A stretch of 64,000 nucleotides of DNA from Agapanthus africanus (Eukaryota; Streptophyta; Magnoliopsida; Asparagales; Amaryllidaceae), in NCBI GenBank assembly GCA_030015575.1, contig JASDDO010000006.1, forward strand, positions 102,354,045-102,418,044, written 5' to 3'. The notes beneath the pieces are model-generated. The model ran no database searches. It was not told the DNA's origin and was given only the letters and a program-made list of their open reading frames with translations. Both the position numbers and the translations under genes were made by a program. This document shows, one piece after another, positions 1 through 12,000 of this stretch (its first letter is position 1; the number at the start of each line of letters is the position of its first letter).

Positions 1-140
1 GTGAGATCCTTACGACTCACAAAGGAGCAACACACTTGGGAGTCCCCACGACTCCCAAGGAGAAAATGCACTTACGGGATCCTTACGACCTGTTTGGAGA
101 AAATGCTTTGTGAGACCCTTACGGCTCACAAAGTTGAAAA
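1..140 (+). repeat. About 36-bp tandem repeat of small hairpins (J 3' untranslated region)
   Basis: Four consecutive units of about 36 bp each carry a short inverted repeat around a similar loop. The stems are GTGAG/CTCAC at 1-20, TTGGGAG/CTCCCAA at 36-58, a weak one near 75-92 and TTGTGAG/CTCACAA at 108-130. The loop resembles CCTTACGA. Each stem is followed by a spacer similar to AAAGGAGAAAATGC. Stem bases differ between units while pairing is kept. Confidence 0.7.
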
Positions 141-203
141 GTCTTAGGCGATAGGGACCTAAAACCTGTCTCCTAAGCCATCGTTTCCTAATAAGCAAAC
201 GCA

Positions 204-350
204 AATGATGATTCGCTCCTGGTACCATATTCCAGTGTAGCGATGCTGATGCCAAACAAAAAAAACCAATCCCCAAATCCTCTAATGACTAATGATGATT
301 CACTCCTGGTACCATATTCCAGTATAGCGATGCTGATGTCAACCCAAATC
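204..350 (+). repeat. 87-bp tandem duplication (J 3' untranslated region)
   Basis: The segment starting AATGATGATTCGCTCCTGG at 204 recurs at 291, a period of 87 bp, with only a few mismatches. Short reading frames across it are by-products of the repeat and not genes. Confidence 0.75.
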
Positions 351-498
351 AAATCAATCCAACAACCTCTACGGCGGAATCATGCTCCGTCCCAGAATTT
401 ACCCCGTGTCGAAATCATGCTTCGCCTCGGGATATCTACCTTCCCTGCCGGAATTATGCTCCGCCTTGGAATCAAATCAACTAACCAGCCCTGCGTCG

Positions 499-503
499 GA
501 ACC
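499..503. repeat. Target-site duplication of element A, left copy
   Basis: GAACC lies directly before the LTR start TGTAGC and recurs at 12414-12418 directly after the 3' LTR end. This marks a single integration event of A into J. Confidence 0.9.
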
Positions 504-2090
504 TGTAGCGCCTTGAAAAGTCGTTTTGGTGTTTTCCCGAAAATCGTTGAAAATTTGGTATTTTTCCGTAAATCGTCCTTTTTGTTATTTTGCAGTTTAG
601 GACTAATTATACCTAATTTGGATAGGTAATTGCTAGTTTTTAGTAGCAAATAAGTTACTTATGAAATTCTGGTCGTTTAAAAAATTTTCCTAATTTTTCA
701 ATTTTTAATATTATTTTAAGCCGGTAAGAAAATACATTAAATTAGCGATAAATACAAATTTAAATGGGCTAAATTTAAGCTTTAAAATCATGTTAATTAA
801 AATCTAGTTGTAATATAAATTTTTAGTATTTTATTTCAAGTTTTAACTAATTTTTATTATGGAAAACGAAATTTATTGAATTTAAGCTTAAACTTGCAAT
901 TTTGGACTTGTAGGGGGTCTTTTTGCATAAAATTTCTTTTGTAAAACCCCTCTCTCTCTTCCCTCACCCCTAGGCCGGCCCATTTACAGCAACCCAAGAA
1001 AAAATGCTTGCCTCTTTGACTTTTATTCTTGTGTAGAAAAGAGGTGTTTTTTTTAAAGGGTTTTGAATTTTTAATTGGTTATGGGTCTTTACTTGTTTGG
1101 TATGGGTTGACCATGACTTTCCCACACCCCACACCATTCCCCTCTCCCTTGTGCAGGCCGAAATCTGCAGCCCCACCCCTTTTCATCATTTTTCTCTTCA
1201 TCTTCTTCAAAAATTCATCAAGTTTGCTCCAAAATTGCAATTTAAACCTCACAAATTAAACCCCATCCTTCATCCCATTCTCCTTGGCCCTTCTTGCTTG
1301 GATCATGGTGCTATGAAGCCATCTTTGGAGGCCTCTTGTTCTTGCTAGATCCATAGAAATTGGGGTATAATCCTAACCCATTTAAATACTTATGGTTAAT
1401 TCCTTTAATTTAGTTGTTTTAGTGTTAATTTTAGTGCTATTTGCATACTAGTTTTTTTAAAAAGTTTATGGGTTGAAATTAAACTAGGGTTTTAGAAACC
1501 TTTAGTAGGTTAATTAAATCTATTTTGTTATCTAGTTATTATACAAACCTAATCTAAGAGATTACTTTGCTTAAGTGGGCATCGATATGTGTCAATTTAT
1601 GTTGTTCAAGTGTGAAATTGGATTTAATTGATGGTTATGAAAATCCAGAAAGGGTTGTTTATGGAAAAATATGATTTGAAGCATTGTAATGTGTTATAAT
1701 TAAAGTGATTGTTATTAACTAGTTATGCGGTTACATGTTATGCTAGGTTGTAATCCTTTTTGTCGCAAAACGACGATGTTGCGCCGATTTGTGGAATGTT
1801 TGTGCTTGCTTGTCTTACTAAATTTTTGTGGTGATGTATGCGTGACATCTTGATGTTATATTTTGGCATATCCTATGACTTTTAGGATGTGTGAGTGCGG
1901 ATTTTTGAGTGTTCGGGTTTTAGTTTTTCCGGGCGACCAAATCGACGTTTTAGTTAGTTTTTACGATTTTCGCGTGTGTTCCGCGCACCTTGTGCACGTT
2001 GTACCTAGCTTGTGAATGTTAGTATTTTCGTTTGGGTTTTGCGTCGTTCTTGATATATAACCTTATGTTTGGTATTGATGTAAATTCCAG

Positions 2091-2164
2091 GTTCGGTCGC
2101 GGAGACGTCAGACGCGGCACGAAAGGGGAAAGCGGTGATTGGACGTGACTAGCTAGGGATTCCG
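2091..2164 (+). other. Conserved 74-nt exon-like block in the LTR
   Basis: The block follows a 3' splice-site-like TTCCAG and is followed directly by GTGAGT. Blocks in the same place, also exactly 74 nt with AG before and GT after, occur at 10537-10610, 41512-41585 and 49482-49555 (plus strand) and at 24050-24123, 32246-32319 and 59594-59667 (minus strand). Sequence is only partly conserved between subfamilies, but length and boundaries do not vary. 74 is not a multiple of three, so a noncoding or leader role is more likely than protein. Confidence 0.6.
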
Positions 2165-3298
2165 GTGAGTAGATGTAACATCTACGGGGGACTATCGTTG
2201 GATGGCGCAAGTCGCCCGATAGTTTTAGTAGCTTAAAAAGATTCTTAGTAATGTTAGTAATTAGGGGTGTAATACTTGTATGATTATTTGCTACATTCAT
2301 GCCTTATATTGACATACATATGCGAACCCATTCTATAGGACACCTGCACCATTGCCAGGGTTTTTATATGCAGTACGAGCACTATTCATGCTGACACACA
2401 CACCCTGGTAATTGCCATGCCACCACACTAGATAACCTTTAAATTGAAACCTTTTACTATAATTGATACTTAAACTTGTGCTATTGCCTTTAATTCCTTA
2501 AAATGAAATCGTAGGATTGCTATTCATGTTCATGTACCTCATCATATTATTTGTTCATGCCTAGTATATTAATCACACATCGCAACTTGATTATTGAAAC
2601 CATATGCATTCATTATCATTGACATATGCACTTATAAGGATTTCTGGAGATTTTATGATATTCTGGATTTCGGGGGAAAGCCGTAAAATTTCTAAACTTA
2701 TTATAATTTTTTAAATATGTAAATTGCGGTTTTCTAGTGATGTAAGTGTCGTCCACCATGAGTTTGCTGTGGTTTTCGAGACCCGTTTCGAGGAGTTGGA
2801 TGAACCGTCTCGGGTACATGGTGGGCCCGGTAAGGTACCCTGGGGCAAGAAGCCAGTGTTGCTGACGATGAGCCTGGCAGGGGACGGATTACCTACCGGT
2901 GACTGTTTGGGACGGCGGATATCCATAGGATACCGACCGTGGCCGCGAGATGATGAGATATTTATATTGAGATGGGTCATCCGGATGGCTGAGGCCAGAG
3001 ATACTATGACATGGATATATGAGATTTGTAATAGTTTTGAGGTGTCGTTGCTGGACACAGGTTCTTGTTGATTCTATTGGTATTGTGCTAGTATTTCAAA
3101 AGAGATTCCTAAAGGAAAAACATCATTTTTATACTTACACATTCAGGTCATGAGTTGATTCGCATTGCATTCATACCTGCTAGTATATTCATATTGCATA
3201 CCTACCTACTATTATGTCCTGCCTTACCTGTATTTTAGATGCTAGGATACTTGTGTGCATGCATTCGATACCATGTGTAGATGTTATTTATTACTCAC

Positions 3299-3419
3299 GA
3301 GTTGGCAACTCACCCCCGTTGTGCTACAGCCTTTTGCAGGTCCGCTCCTTCAGTACAGTAGCGGCGGGCGCACTTGTTTCTTTTGCCTCTTTTGCCTGGA
3401 CTCGAGGTTTTGCTCTTAG
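3299..3419 (+). other. Conserved palindrome and second exon-like block in the LTR
   Basis: GAGTTGGCAACTC (3299-3311) is a perfect 6-bp inverted repeat around one base. A C-rich tract and then TTTTGCAG follow, resembling a 3' splice site. The island 3340-3419 ends TTAG before GTGGGTT. The same order is found in the LTRs of B, C, E and G, whose surrounding sequence is much more diverged. Confidence 0.55.
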
Positions 3420-3971
3420 GTGGGTTATATTATTATTTTTGTACCACCTTGTATATTCTTGTATCTAGTGTACTCCATCTACTGTATCTACCAGTATTGT
3501 TGTTTATAGACCTAGAGATGAGACTGTAAGATTTGTGGACTTTTTATGCTGTATTTTGGGGTCGAGCTCACTTAAGTCGACATGCTGTTTTTCTCATGCT
3601 TCCTTATGATTATTTCGCATGTTGTTGTTTTATATTGCGTGGGATTTGTGACCGCCTTGTGGAAAAGAGCTAGCTCCCGCTTGGGGATGCCTTATTTGTT
3701 GGATTCATATATATTCTTGTTGTACCCATTTTGGGGGCCAGTATTTACAAAGGAGACTCTGTCGAAATTTTCGGAAAAATTGATATTGTTTTTAAAAAGG
3801 CTTGATGTGACTCATTTGATAAATTCGCTTTCAATTGATTAGTTTTCCTTCATTCTTTTGCTTATTTGGTTTTGGTTTCTGGGCTTTGGCTTACTTATTT
3901 TACGGATGTCTTGAGACGTTTCGTAACTTAAGTGCCAGTCACATTCCGTACCATGCGGGTCGTGACAAAGT

Positions 3972-3983
3972 TGGTATCAGAGC
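3972..3983 (+). other. Primer-binding site of element A (initiator tRNA-Met)
   Basis: TGGTATCAGAGC begins four bases after the LTR end. It is the usual plant retrotransposon complement of the initiator tRNA-Met 3' end, from which minus-strand DNA synthesis starts. Confidence 0.9.
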
Positions 3984-4203
3984 GATAGGTTTTACCTTTT
4001 TGAGTGTAGGATGACCCTTGGTAGATGGAGTAAGTGACTTAAGTAGGGTAACGTAGCGTGTATATGTCCCCGGCATACTTGCGCTACGGTACTCCGCCTA
4101 AGTGACTTTAGGATATACTTGCTTGAAAATTCCTTCTTCAAATACGTGTATCCTGTGATCCTATTGCACTGTTCTTATTATCCGTTTTCCTGTAACAGCC
4201 ACT

Positions 4204-5466
4204 ATGGCGCCGAAGGCTACGAGGGCACAGAGGGCTGCCGCCCGAGACGAGATTCGAGCTGGCTCGTCCGAGACTAGGACTGAGCAGGGTGGTATGCCTA
4301 CGCCGCAGGGACAGACCGATCCACCTTCCCCAGGCCGTATGGATAGGCTCGAGACTGGTATGGAGGAGTTGCGACAGATGATGGGGGGCATGCAGGAGCT
4401 ACGTCAGATGGTAGGATCCCTAGTTGCAGCCAGTCGTACACCAAGGCCGGATGATGCACCTACTACATCCCAGACTGCTATGATACCTGCTCCTACTACT
4501 GCCGTCGTGACCATCCCGGTTTCACTACAGGATTTCATGAGGCTGAGACCTCCAGTATTCACCAGCACCGAGGCAGCGGAGGACCTACAGACGTTCCTTG
4601 ACAGTTTAGCCAGGATCTGCCGTTCGCTGAGATGTTCGGATGATCGATGGGTAGAGCTTGCGAGTTTCCGACTAGAGGGTCTCGCGCAGACATGGTGGAA
4701 GTCAGTCTTGAGAGGTCGAGCTGCAGGTCAACCGCCTATGACTAGGGCTGAGTTTACAGCGGTCTTTCTAGCTCGTTTCCTCCCAGAGAGCGTTCGTGAT
4801 GCTAAGGCTCGTAGCTTCGAGGCCTTAGTCAAGACACCTGGGATGACGGTGTCTGAGTATGACATCCAGTTTACACAGTTATCCCGATATGCTCCGTATT
4901 TGGTGGATACCGAAGAGAAGATGGTTAAGAGGTTCGTACAGGGACTTGAAGCCCAGCTATATCTTGCCATTGGTGCCCTGCACTACGACACTTATTCAGC
5001 TGCTATGGATACGTCATTACGGATGGAGGCACGCATATCACAGACTTCGGCCGTTTCTGGGCCGAAGAGGATTCGCACCAATGCACCGTCTCAGAGGCAG
5101 CGCGCCAGATTCTTTCCGAGAGATAGGCCTGGCAGAGGATTTGGACGGGGACAGTTATATGGTTCTTATCCCTAGGGACAGCAGCCGTCGCCATGGTGTT
5201 TTGGGTGCGGGAGTCCGCACCATCTTGTCAGAGACTGTCCGGCGAGACGGCAGGGAGCGGCGACCGTTCCGCATCTGACCCTACCACCATCACCACCCCC
5301 TCCTTAGAGAGCCCTACTTCCTACCACCGGCGATGCTCCACGCCATTTAGGTGCACCCAGAGGCCGTGGACGCGGAGGTCCTGTTCAGAGAGGACGAGGA
5401 GGCAGAGGCCGAGGCCGAGGTCGAGGTCTGCCCGCTATCGGTGGAGGACTGGCCCGAGTATTTGCT
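4204..5466 (+). pseudogene. Element A gag (capsid and nucleocapsid), two stop codons
   Basis: The frame opens with MAPKATRAQRAAARDEIRAG, the same N-terminus as in C and E. The retrotransposon gag core spans about residues 105-245 (motifs FMRLRPPVF, WVELASFRLEGLAQ, VKRFVQGL) and would form the particle shell. The protein stops at TAG 5173-5175. The same frame continues with a CCHC zinc knuckle (C-x2-C-x4-H-x4-C, about 5206-5247), a second TAG at 5305-5307 and an arginine/glycine-rich linker, and then joins the protease frame. Both TAGs stand where element C has CAG. With both stops the capsid half could still be made, but the RNA-binding knuckle and pol would not. Confidence 0.9.
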
Positions 5467-8400
5467 TTGACACTGCAGGATGCGCAGGCATCCAATGCCG
5501 TTGTGACAGGTACCTTGCCAGTTTGTTTTTTCGACGCACGGGTATTATTCGACCCAGGTTCCACACATTCATACGTCTCTACACACTTTGCACCGATGTT
5601 GGGCCGTGAGTCGTCGTCGTTAGATCACCCGCTTGTTGTTGTTACTTCGGTAGGCGAGTCGTTTGTTGCTCGTTTTGTATTTCGTTTGTGTTCCGTTCGT
5701 ATCGGGGATAGGGATTCATCGGTTGATTTGATTCTCCTCGATATGTTAGACTTTGATATGCTTCTGGGCATGGATTGGCTAGCCACTTGTTATGCTTCGG
5801 TGGACTGCCGTGAGAAGGCAGTCATATTTAGCTTTCCGGGAGAGCCAGTCCTTGTTATTCAGGGAGACCGCAGCGTCACCCTTCCCAGCTTGATTTCGTC
5901 TCTTCGCGCTGGTGAGCTCTTACGGAAGGGATGTCAGGGATTCTTAGCGTTTATTTGTGATACTCGAGCTGCAGAGGTTCCGTTGGACCAGGTCCCGGTT
6001 GTTCGTGAGTTCACTGATGTTTTCCCTGATGAGCTACCTGGGCTACCCCCTGAGCACGATGTTGAGTTCTGCATTGATTTGATTCCCGGCTCGGGGCCTA
6101 TTTCTATACCGCCTTATCGGATGGCCCCGGCAGAGCTTCGAGAGCTGAAGGATCAGTTGCAGGATTTGTTAGAGAAGGGGCTTATTCGACCTAGTGTTTC
6201 TCCGTGGGGTGCTCCGGTCCTGTTTGTCAAGAAGAAGGATGGAAGTTTGCGCTTATGTATCGACTACCGCCAGCTGAACAAAGTTACCATTCGGAACAGA
6301 TATCCATTGCCACGCATTGATGATTTGTTCGACCAGCTTCAGGGTGCGGGGTATTTTTCGAGGATCGACTTGCGATCAGGATACCATCAGCTGCGAGTTC
6401 GACAGGAGGATATACCGAGGACAGCTTTCCGCACGCGCTACGGCCACTACGAGTTTTTGGTGATGTCGTTCGGACTCACCAACGCCCTAGCAGCATTCAT
6501 GGATTTGATGAACCGTACATTCAGACCATACCTTGACTTGTTCATCATCGTGTTTATCGATGATATCTTGGTGTACTCCCGGAGCAGAGAGGAGCACGAG
6601 CAACACTTGCAGATTACGTTACAGACTCTGAGGGAGCACCAGTTGTTCGCAAAGTTCTCCAAGTGTGCATTCTGGCTGGACAGCGTCGGATTCTTGGGTC
6701 ACGTGGTTACGAGAGACGGCATATGTGTGGACCCGAAGAAGATTGAGGCTGTTCAGCAGTGGCCCCGACCTACATCGGTTACTGAGATCCGTAGTTTTCT
6801 AGGCCTGGCGGGCTACTACAGGCGTTTTGTTCAGGACTTCTCCCATATAGCTGCACCTTTGACCAGTTTGACCCGGAAGGGAGTTCCTTTCGTTTGGACA
6901 GAGGAGTGCGGGCGCAGTTTTCAGCAGCTACGGACTTGTTTGACTACGGCGCCGGTATTATTTTTGCCTTCGGGATCAGGCAGATTTGTGGTCTACTGTG
7001 ATGCTTCGCGAGTGGGGTTAGGATGCGTATTGATGCAGCATGGCCGGGTATCGCTTGTGCTTCTCGGCAGTTGAAGAAGCATGAAAAGAACTACCCCACT
7101 CACGATTTGGAGATGGCTGCAGTGGTCTTTGCACTGAAGATTTGGCGACATTACCTATATGGCGAGTCGTGCCAAATATTCACAGACCACAAGAGCTTAA
7201 AATACATATTTCAGCAGCGAGACCTGAACCTCAGACAACGTCGTTGGATGGAGTTGGTGAAAGACTACGACTGCGAGATCTTATATCACCCAGGCAAGGC
7301 GAATGTGGTGGCAGATGCTTTAAGCAGGAGGCCTGGGGGTAGTCTATCGTGTTTGCGCGCAGTGCAGAGGCAGTCGTCAGCAGATTGGCAGATGTTATGC
7401 GACAGCCGTGTTGAGTTCGAGTTCACTCAGACAGGGGGACAGCTCGCGCATGTTCGTGCACGCCCACAGTTGCTTGACCGTATATATGAGGCACAGCGCA
7501 GTGACGACCGTTGCTCAGAGATCATGGCACAGATAGGACAGGGAAGATTTTCCGAGTTCGTGATTGACGATCAGGGGATTTTACGCTATGGATCTAGACT
7601 GTGCGTACCAGATGCTTATGGACTGCGGCACGACATTCTTAAGGAGGCACACCGATCAGTGTATAGTGTCCACCCCAGTTCCACCAAGATGTACCATGAT
7701 ATGAGAGAGACCTACTAGTGGGACGGGATGAAGAGGGACATTGCAGAGTTTGTATCAAGATGCCTGACTTGTCAGCAAGTCAAGGCCGAGCACCAGAGGC
7801 CCGCAGGAGAGCTGCAGCCGTTACCCATTCCGGAGTGGAAATAGGAGCAGATTTCGATGGATTTCATTGTGGGTCTACCCAGGACCAGTCGAGGGTATGA
7901 CTCCATCTGGGTGATCGTAGATCGATTGACGAAAGCGGCTCACTTGCTGCCAGTGAAGACCACTTTCAGCTTCGCTCAGTATGCCCAGCTTTACATCGAC
8001 GAGATCGTGCGGTTGCATGGCGTACCGACTTGTATCGTGTCAGATCGAGGCACCCAGTTCACCAGCCGACTTTGGCAGAGACTTCAGGAGGCTTTGGGCA
8101 CTCGTTTGAGCTTCAGCACATCGTTTCATCCGCAGACCGACGGACAGTCAGAGCGGACCATTCAGACTCTCGAGGACATGCTCAGAGCGTACGTTTTAGA
8201 CTTCGGCGGTAGCTGGGATCGTCATTTACCTCTAGTGGAGTTCTCCTACAACAACAGCTTCCAGGATACTATTCAGATGGCACCTTTCGAGGCATTGTAT
8301 GGGAGGTGATGCAGATCGCCCGTCTGTTGGACAGAGCTCAGCGAGAGCAGTATTTTGGGGCCGCAGCTTGTTGAGGAGACGACAGCGAAGATACAGTTGA

Positions 8401-9077
8401 TCCGAGACCGGATGAGTGCGGCTCAGAGCAGGCAGAAATCGTATGCGGACAGGCGCCGTCGCAGATTAGAGTTCGCAGTTGGCGACCATGTTTTTCTGAG
8501 AGTCTCTCCGATGAAGGGCGTGATGCGATTTGGGCGAAAAGGGAAGCTTAGTCCCAGATTTGTGGGTTCCTTCGAGATTCTGGAGCGTGTCGGCGCAGTT
8601 GCATATTGCTTGGCCCTTCCACCCAGCTTTCCCGATGTTCACCCCGTGTTCTATGTTTCGATGCTCCGCAAGTACCTTCACGACCCTTCGCATCCGATTC
8701 AGCACCCGACAGTCCAGCTAGAGCGCGACCTTTCATTTGCAGAGCAGCCGGTGGCCATCCTGGATCGGCAGGTGAAGAAGTTGAGATCGAAAGTTATACC
8801 GACCGTCAAGGTCCTTTGGCGTGGCCCGAGCAGCGAGGAGGTCACCTGGGAAACCAAGGGCGAGATGAGGAAGAAATATCCCCATCTCTTTGAAGGTACG
8901 CGTAGCTATATTTTTAAATTCGGGGACCGAATTTTTTTAAGGGGGGGAGATTGTAGCGGCTTGAAAAGTCGTTTTGGTGTTTTCCCGAAAATCGGTGAAA
9001 ATTTGGTATTTTTCCGTAAATCGTCCTTTTTGTTATTTTGCAGTTTAGGACTAATTATACCTAATTTGGATAGGTAA
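5467..9077 (+). pseudogene. Element A pol: protease, reverse transcriptase, RNase H, integrase, chromodomain (broken)
   Basis: Pol is in frame with gag. The protease active site is the DPG of LFDPGSTHS (D codon 5551-5553). RT spans about 6170-6900 with catalytic FIDD at 6552-6563. RNase H begins near 6985. One base is missing near 7050 relative to C and G and shifts the frame. Integrase has its DDE residues at about 7860, 8043 and 8151, but TAG 7716-7718, TAG 7842-7844 and TGA 8307-8309 interrupt it. The chromodomain-like end (about 8760-8900, with VKVLWR, EVTWE and YPHLF) probably guided integration to heterochromatin. The frame runs through the polypurine tract into the 3' LTR and stops at 9077. 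As it stands no complete integrase can be made. Confidence 0.92.
8939..8950 (+). other. Polypurine tract of element A
   Basis: AAGGGGGGGAGA lies one base before the 3' LTR start TGTAGCGG. It is the expected primer for plus-strand DNA synthesis. Confidence 0.85.
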
Positions 9078-12000
9078 TTGATAGTTTTTAGAAGCAAATG
9101 AGTTACTTATGAAATTCTGGTCGTTTAAAAATTTTCCTAATTTTTCAATTTTTAATATTATTTAAAGCCGGTAAGAAAATACATTAAATTAGCGATAAAT
9201 ACAAATTTAAATGGGCTAAATTTAAGCTTTAAAATCATGTTAATTAAAATCTAGTTGTAACATAAATTTTTAGTATTTTATTTCAAGTTTTAACTAATTT
9301 TTATTATGGAAAACGAAATTTATTGAATTTAAGCTTAAACTTGCAATTTTGGACTTGTAGGGGGTCTTTTTGCATAAAATTTCTTTTGTAAAACCGCTCT
9401 CTCTCTTCCCTCACCCCTAGGCCGGCCCATTTCCAGCAACCCAAGAAAAAAATGCTTGCCTCTTTGACTTTTATTCTTGTGTAGAAAAGAGGTGTTTTTT
9501 AAAGGGTTTTGAATTTTTAATTGGGTATGGGTCTTTACTTCTTTGGTATGGGTTGACCATGACTTTCCCACACCCCACACCATTCCCCTCTCCCTTGTGC
9601 ACGCCGAAATCTGCAGCCCCTCCCCTTTTCATCATTTTTCTCTTCATCTTCTTCAAAAATTCATCAAGTTTGCTCCAAAATTGCAATTTAAACCTCACAA
9701 ATTAAACCCCATCCTTCATCCCATTCTCCTTGGCCCTTCTTGCTTGGATCATGGTGCTATGAAGCCATCTTTGGAGGCCTCTTGTTCTTGCTAGATCAAT
9801 AGAAATTAGGGTATAATCCTTACCCATTTAAATACTTATGGTTAATTCCTTTAATTTAGTTGTTTTAGTGTTAGTTTTAGTGCTATTTGCATACTAGTTT
9901 TTTTAAAAAGTTTATGGGTTGAAATTAAACTAGGGTTTTAGAGATCTTTAGTAGGTTAATTAAATCTATTTTGTTATCTAGTTATTATACAAACCTAATC
10001 TAAGAGATTACTTTGCTTAAGTGGGCATCGATATGTGTTAATTTATGTTGTTCAAGTGTGAAATTGGATTTAATTGATGGTTATGAAAATCAAGAAAGGG
10101 TTGTTTATGGAAAAATATGATTTGAAGCATTGTAATGTGTTATAATTAAAGTGATTGTGATTAACTAGTTATGCGGTTACATGTTATGCTAGGTTGTAAT
10201 CCTTTTTGTCGCAAAACGGCGATGTTGCGCCGATTTGTGGAATGTTGGTGCTTGCTTGTCTTACTAAATTTTTGTGGTGATGTATGTGCGACATCTTGAT
10301 GTTATATTTTGGCATATCCTATGACTTTTAAGATGTGTGAGTGCGGATTTTTGAGTGTTCGGGTTTTAGTTTTTCCGGGCGACCAAATCGACGTTTTAGT
10401 TAGTTTTTACGATTTTCGCGTGTGTTCCGCGCACCTTGTGCACGTTGTACCTAGCTTGTGAACGTTAGTATTTTCGTTTGGGTTTTGCGTCATTCTTGAT
10501 ATGTAACCTTATGTTTGGTATTGATGTAAATTCCAGGTTCGGTCGTGGAGACGTCAGACACGGCACGAAAGGGGAAAGCGATGATTGGACGTGACTAGCT
10601 AGGGTTTCCGGTGAGTAGATATAACATCTACGGGAGACTATCGTTGGATGGCGCAAGTCGCCCGATAGTTTTAGTAGCTTAAAAAGATTCTTAGTGATGT
10701 TAGTAATTTGGGGTGTAATACTTGTATGATTATTTGCTACATTCATGCCTTATATTGACATACATATGCGAACCCATTCTATAGGACACCTGCACCATTG
10801 CCAGGGTTTTTATATGCAGCACGAGCACTATTCATGCTTACACACACACCCTGGTAATTGCCATGCCACCACACTAGATAACCTTTAAATTGAAACCTTT
10901 TACTATAATTGATACTTAAACTTGTGCTATTGCCTTTAATTCCTTAAAATGAAATCGTAGGATTGCTATTCATGTGCATGTACTTCATCATATTATTTGT
11001 TCAAGCCTAGTATATTAATCACACATCGCAACTTGATTATTGAAACCATATGCATTCATTATCATTGACATATGCACTTATGAGGATTTCTGGAGATTTT
11101 ATGATATTCTGGATTTCGGGGGAAAGCCGCAAAATTTCTAAACTTATTATATTTTTTTAAATATGTAAATTGCGGTTTTCTAGTGATGTAAGTGTCGTCC
11201 ACCATGAGTTTGCTGTGGTTTTCGAGACCCATTTCGAGGAGTTGGATGAACCGTCTCGGGTACATGGTGGGCCCGGTAAGGTACCCCGGGGCAAGAAGCT
11301 CGTGTTGCTGACGATGAGCCTGGCAGGGGACGGATTACCTACCGGTGACTGTTTAGGACGGCGGATATCCATAGGATACCGACCGTGGCCGCGAGATGAT
11401 GAGATATTGATATTGAGATGGGTCAGCCGGATGGCTGAGGCCAGAGATACTATGACATGGATATATGAGATTTGTAATAGTTTTGAGGTGTCGTTGCTGG
11501 ACACAGGTTCTTGTTGATTCTATTGGTATTGTGCTGGTATTTCAAAAGAGATTCCTAAAGGAAAAACATGATTCTTATACTTACACATTCAGGTCATGAG
11601 TTGATTCGCATTGCATTCATACCTGCTAGTATATTCATATTGCATACCTACCTGCTATTATGTCCTGCCTTACCTGTATTTTAGATGCTAGGATGCTTGT
11701 GTGCATGCATTCGATAGTCTATGTTGATGTTATTTATTACTCACGAGTTGGCAACTCACCCCCGTTGTGTCACAGCCTTTTGCAGGTCCGCTCCGTCAGT
11801 ACAGTAGCGGCGGGCGCACTTGTTTCTTTTGCCTCTTTTGCCTGGGCTCGAGGTTTTGCTCTTAGGTGGGTTATATTATTATTTTTGTACCACCTTGTAT
11901 ATTCTTGTATCTGGTGTACTCCATCTACTGTATCTACCAGTATTGTTGTATATTGACCTAGAGATGAGACTGTAAGATTTGTGGACTTTTTATGCTGTAT

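Larger units (their letters stand above)
504..3967 (+). repeat. 5' LTR of element A
   Basis: It runs from TGTAGCGCC at 504 to GTGACA at 3967 and is followed by the primer-binding site. The first third is AT-rich. A CT-rich stretch near 1120-1345, resembling a plant 5' untranslated region, ends at a donor-like GTATAA at 1365. Further on are a 74-nt AG/GT-bounded island (2091-2164), a conserved palindrome (3299-3311) and a second island (3340-3419). It holds no credible gene. Confidence 0.92.

Noticed and set aside
10-276. Host protein-coding gene at the left edge
   Set aside because: The frame lies in tandem repeats of element J, with no recognisable domain and no second exon.
3972-3983. tRNA gene fragments at TGGTATCAGAGC sites
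   Set aside because: These are short primer-binding sites complementary to a tRNA 3' end. No tRNA gene of full length is present.
4728-4970. Antisense frames inside gag and pol, for example 4728-4970 minus and 53635-54105 minus
   Set aside because: They mirror the codon pattern of the real gag or pol frame on the other strand and have no domain of their own.
5467-9077. Endogenous pararetrovirus or env-bearing retrovirus
   Set aside because: Gag-pol is flanked by LTRs and target duplications, has an integrase with chromodomain and no movement-protein or env-like frame.
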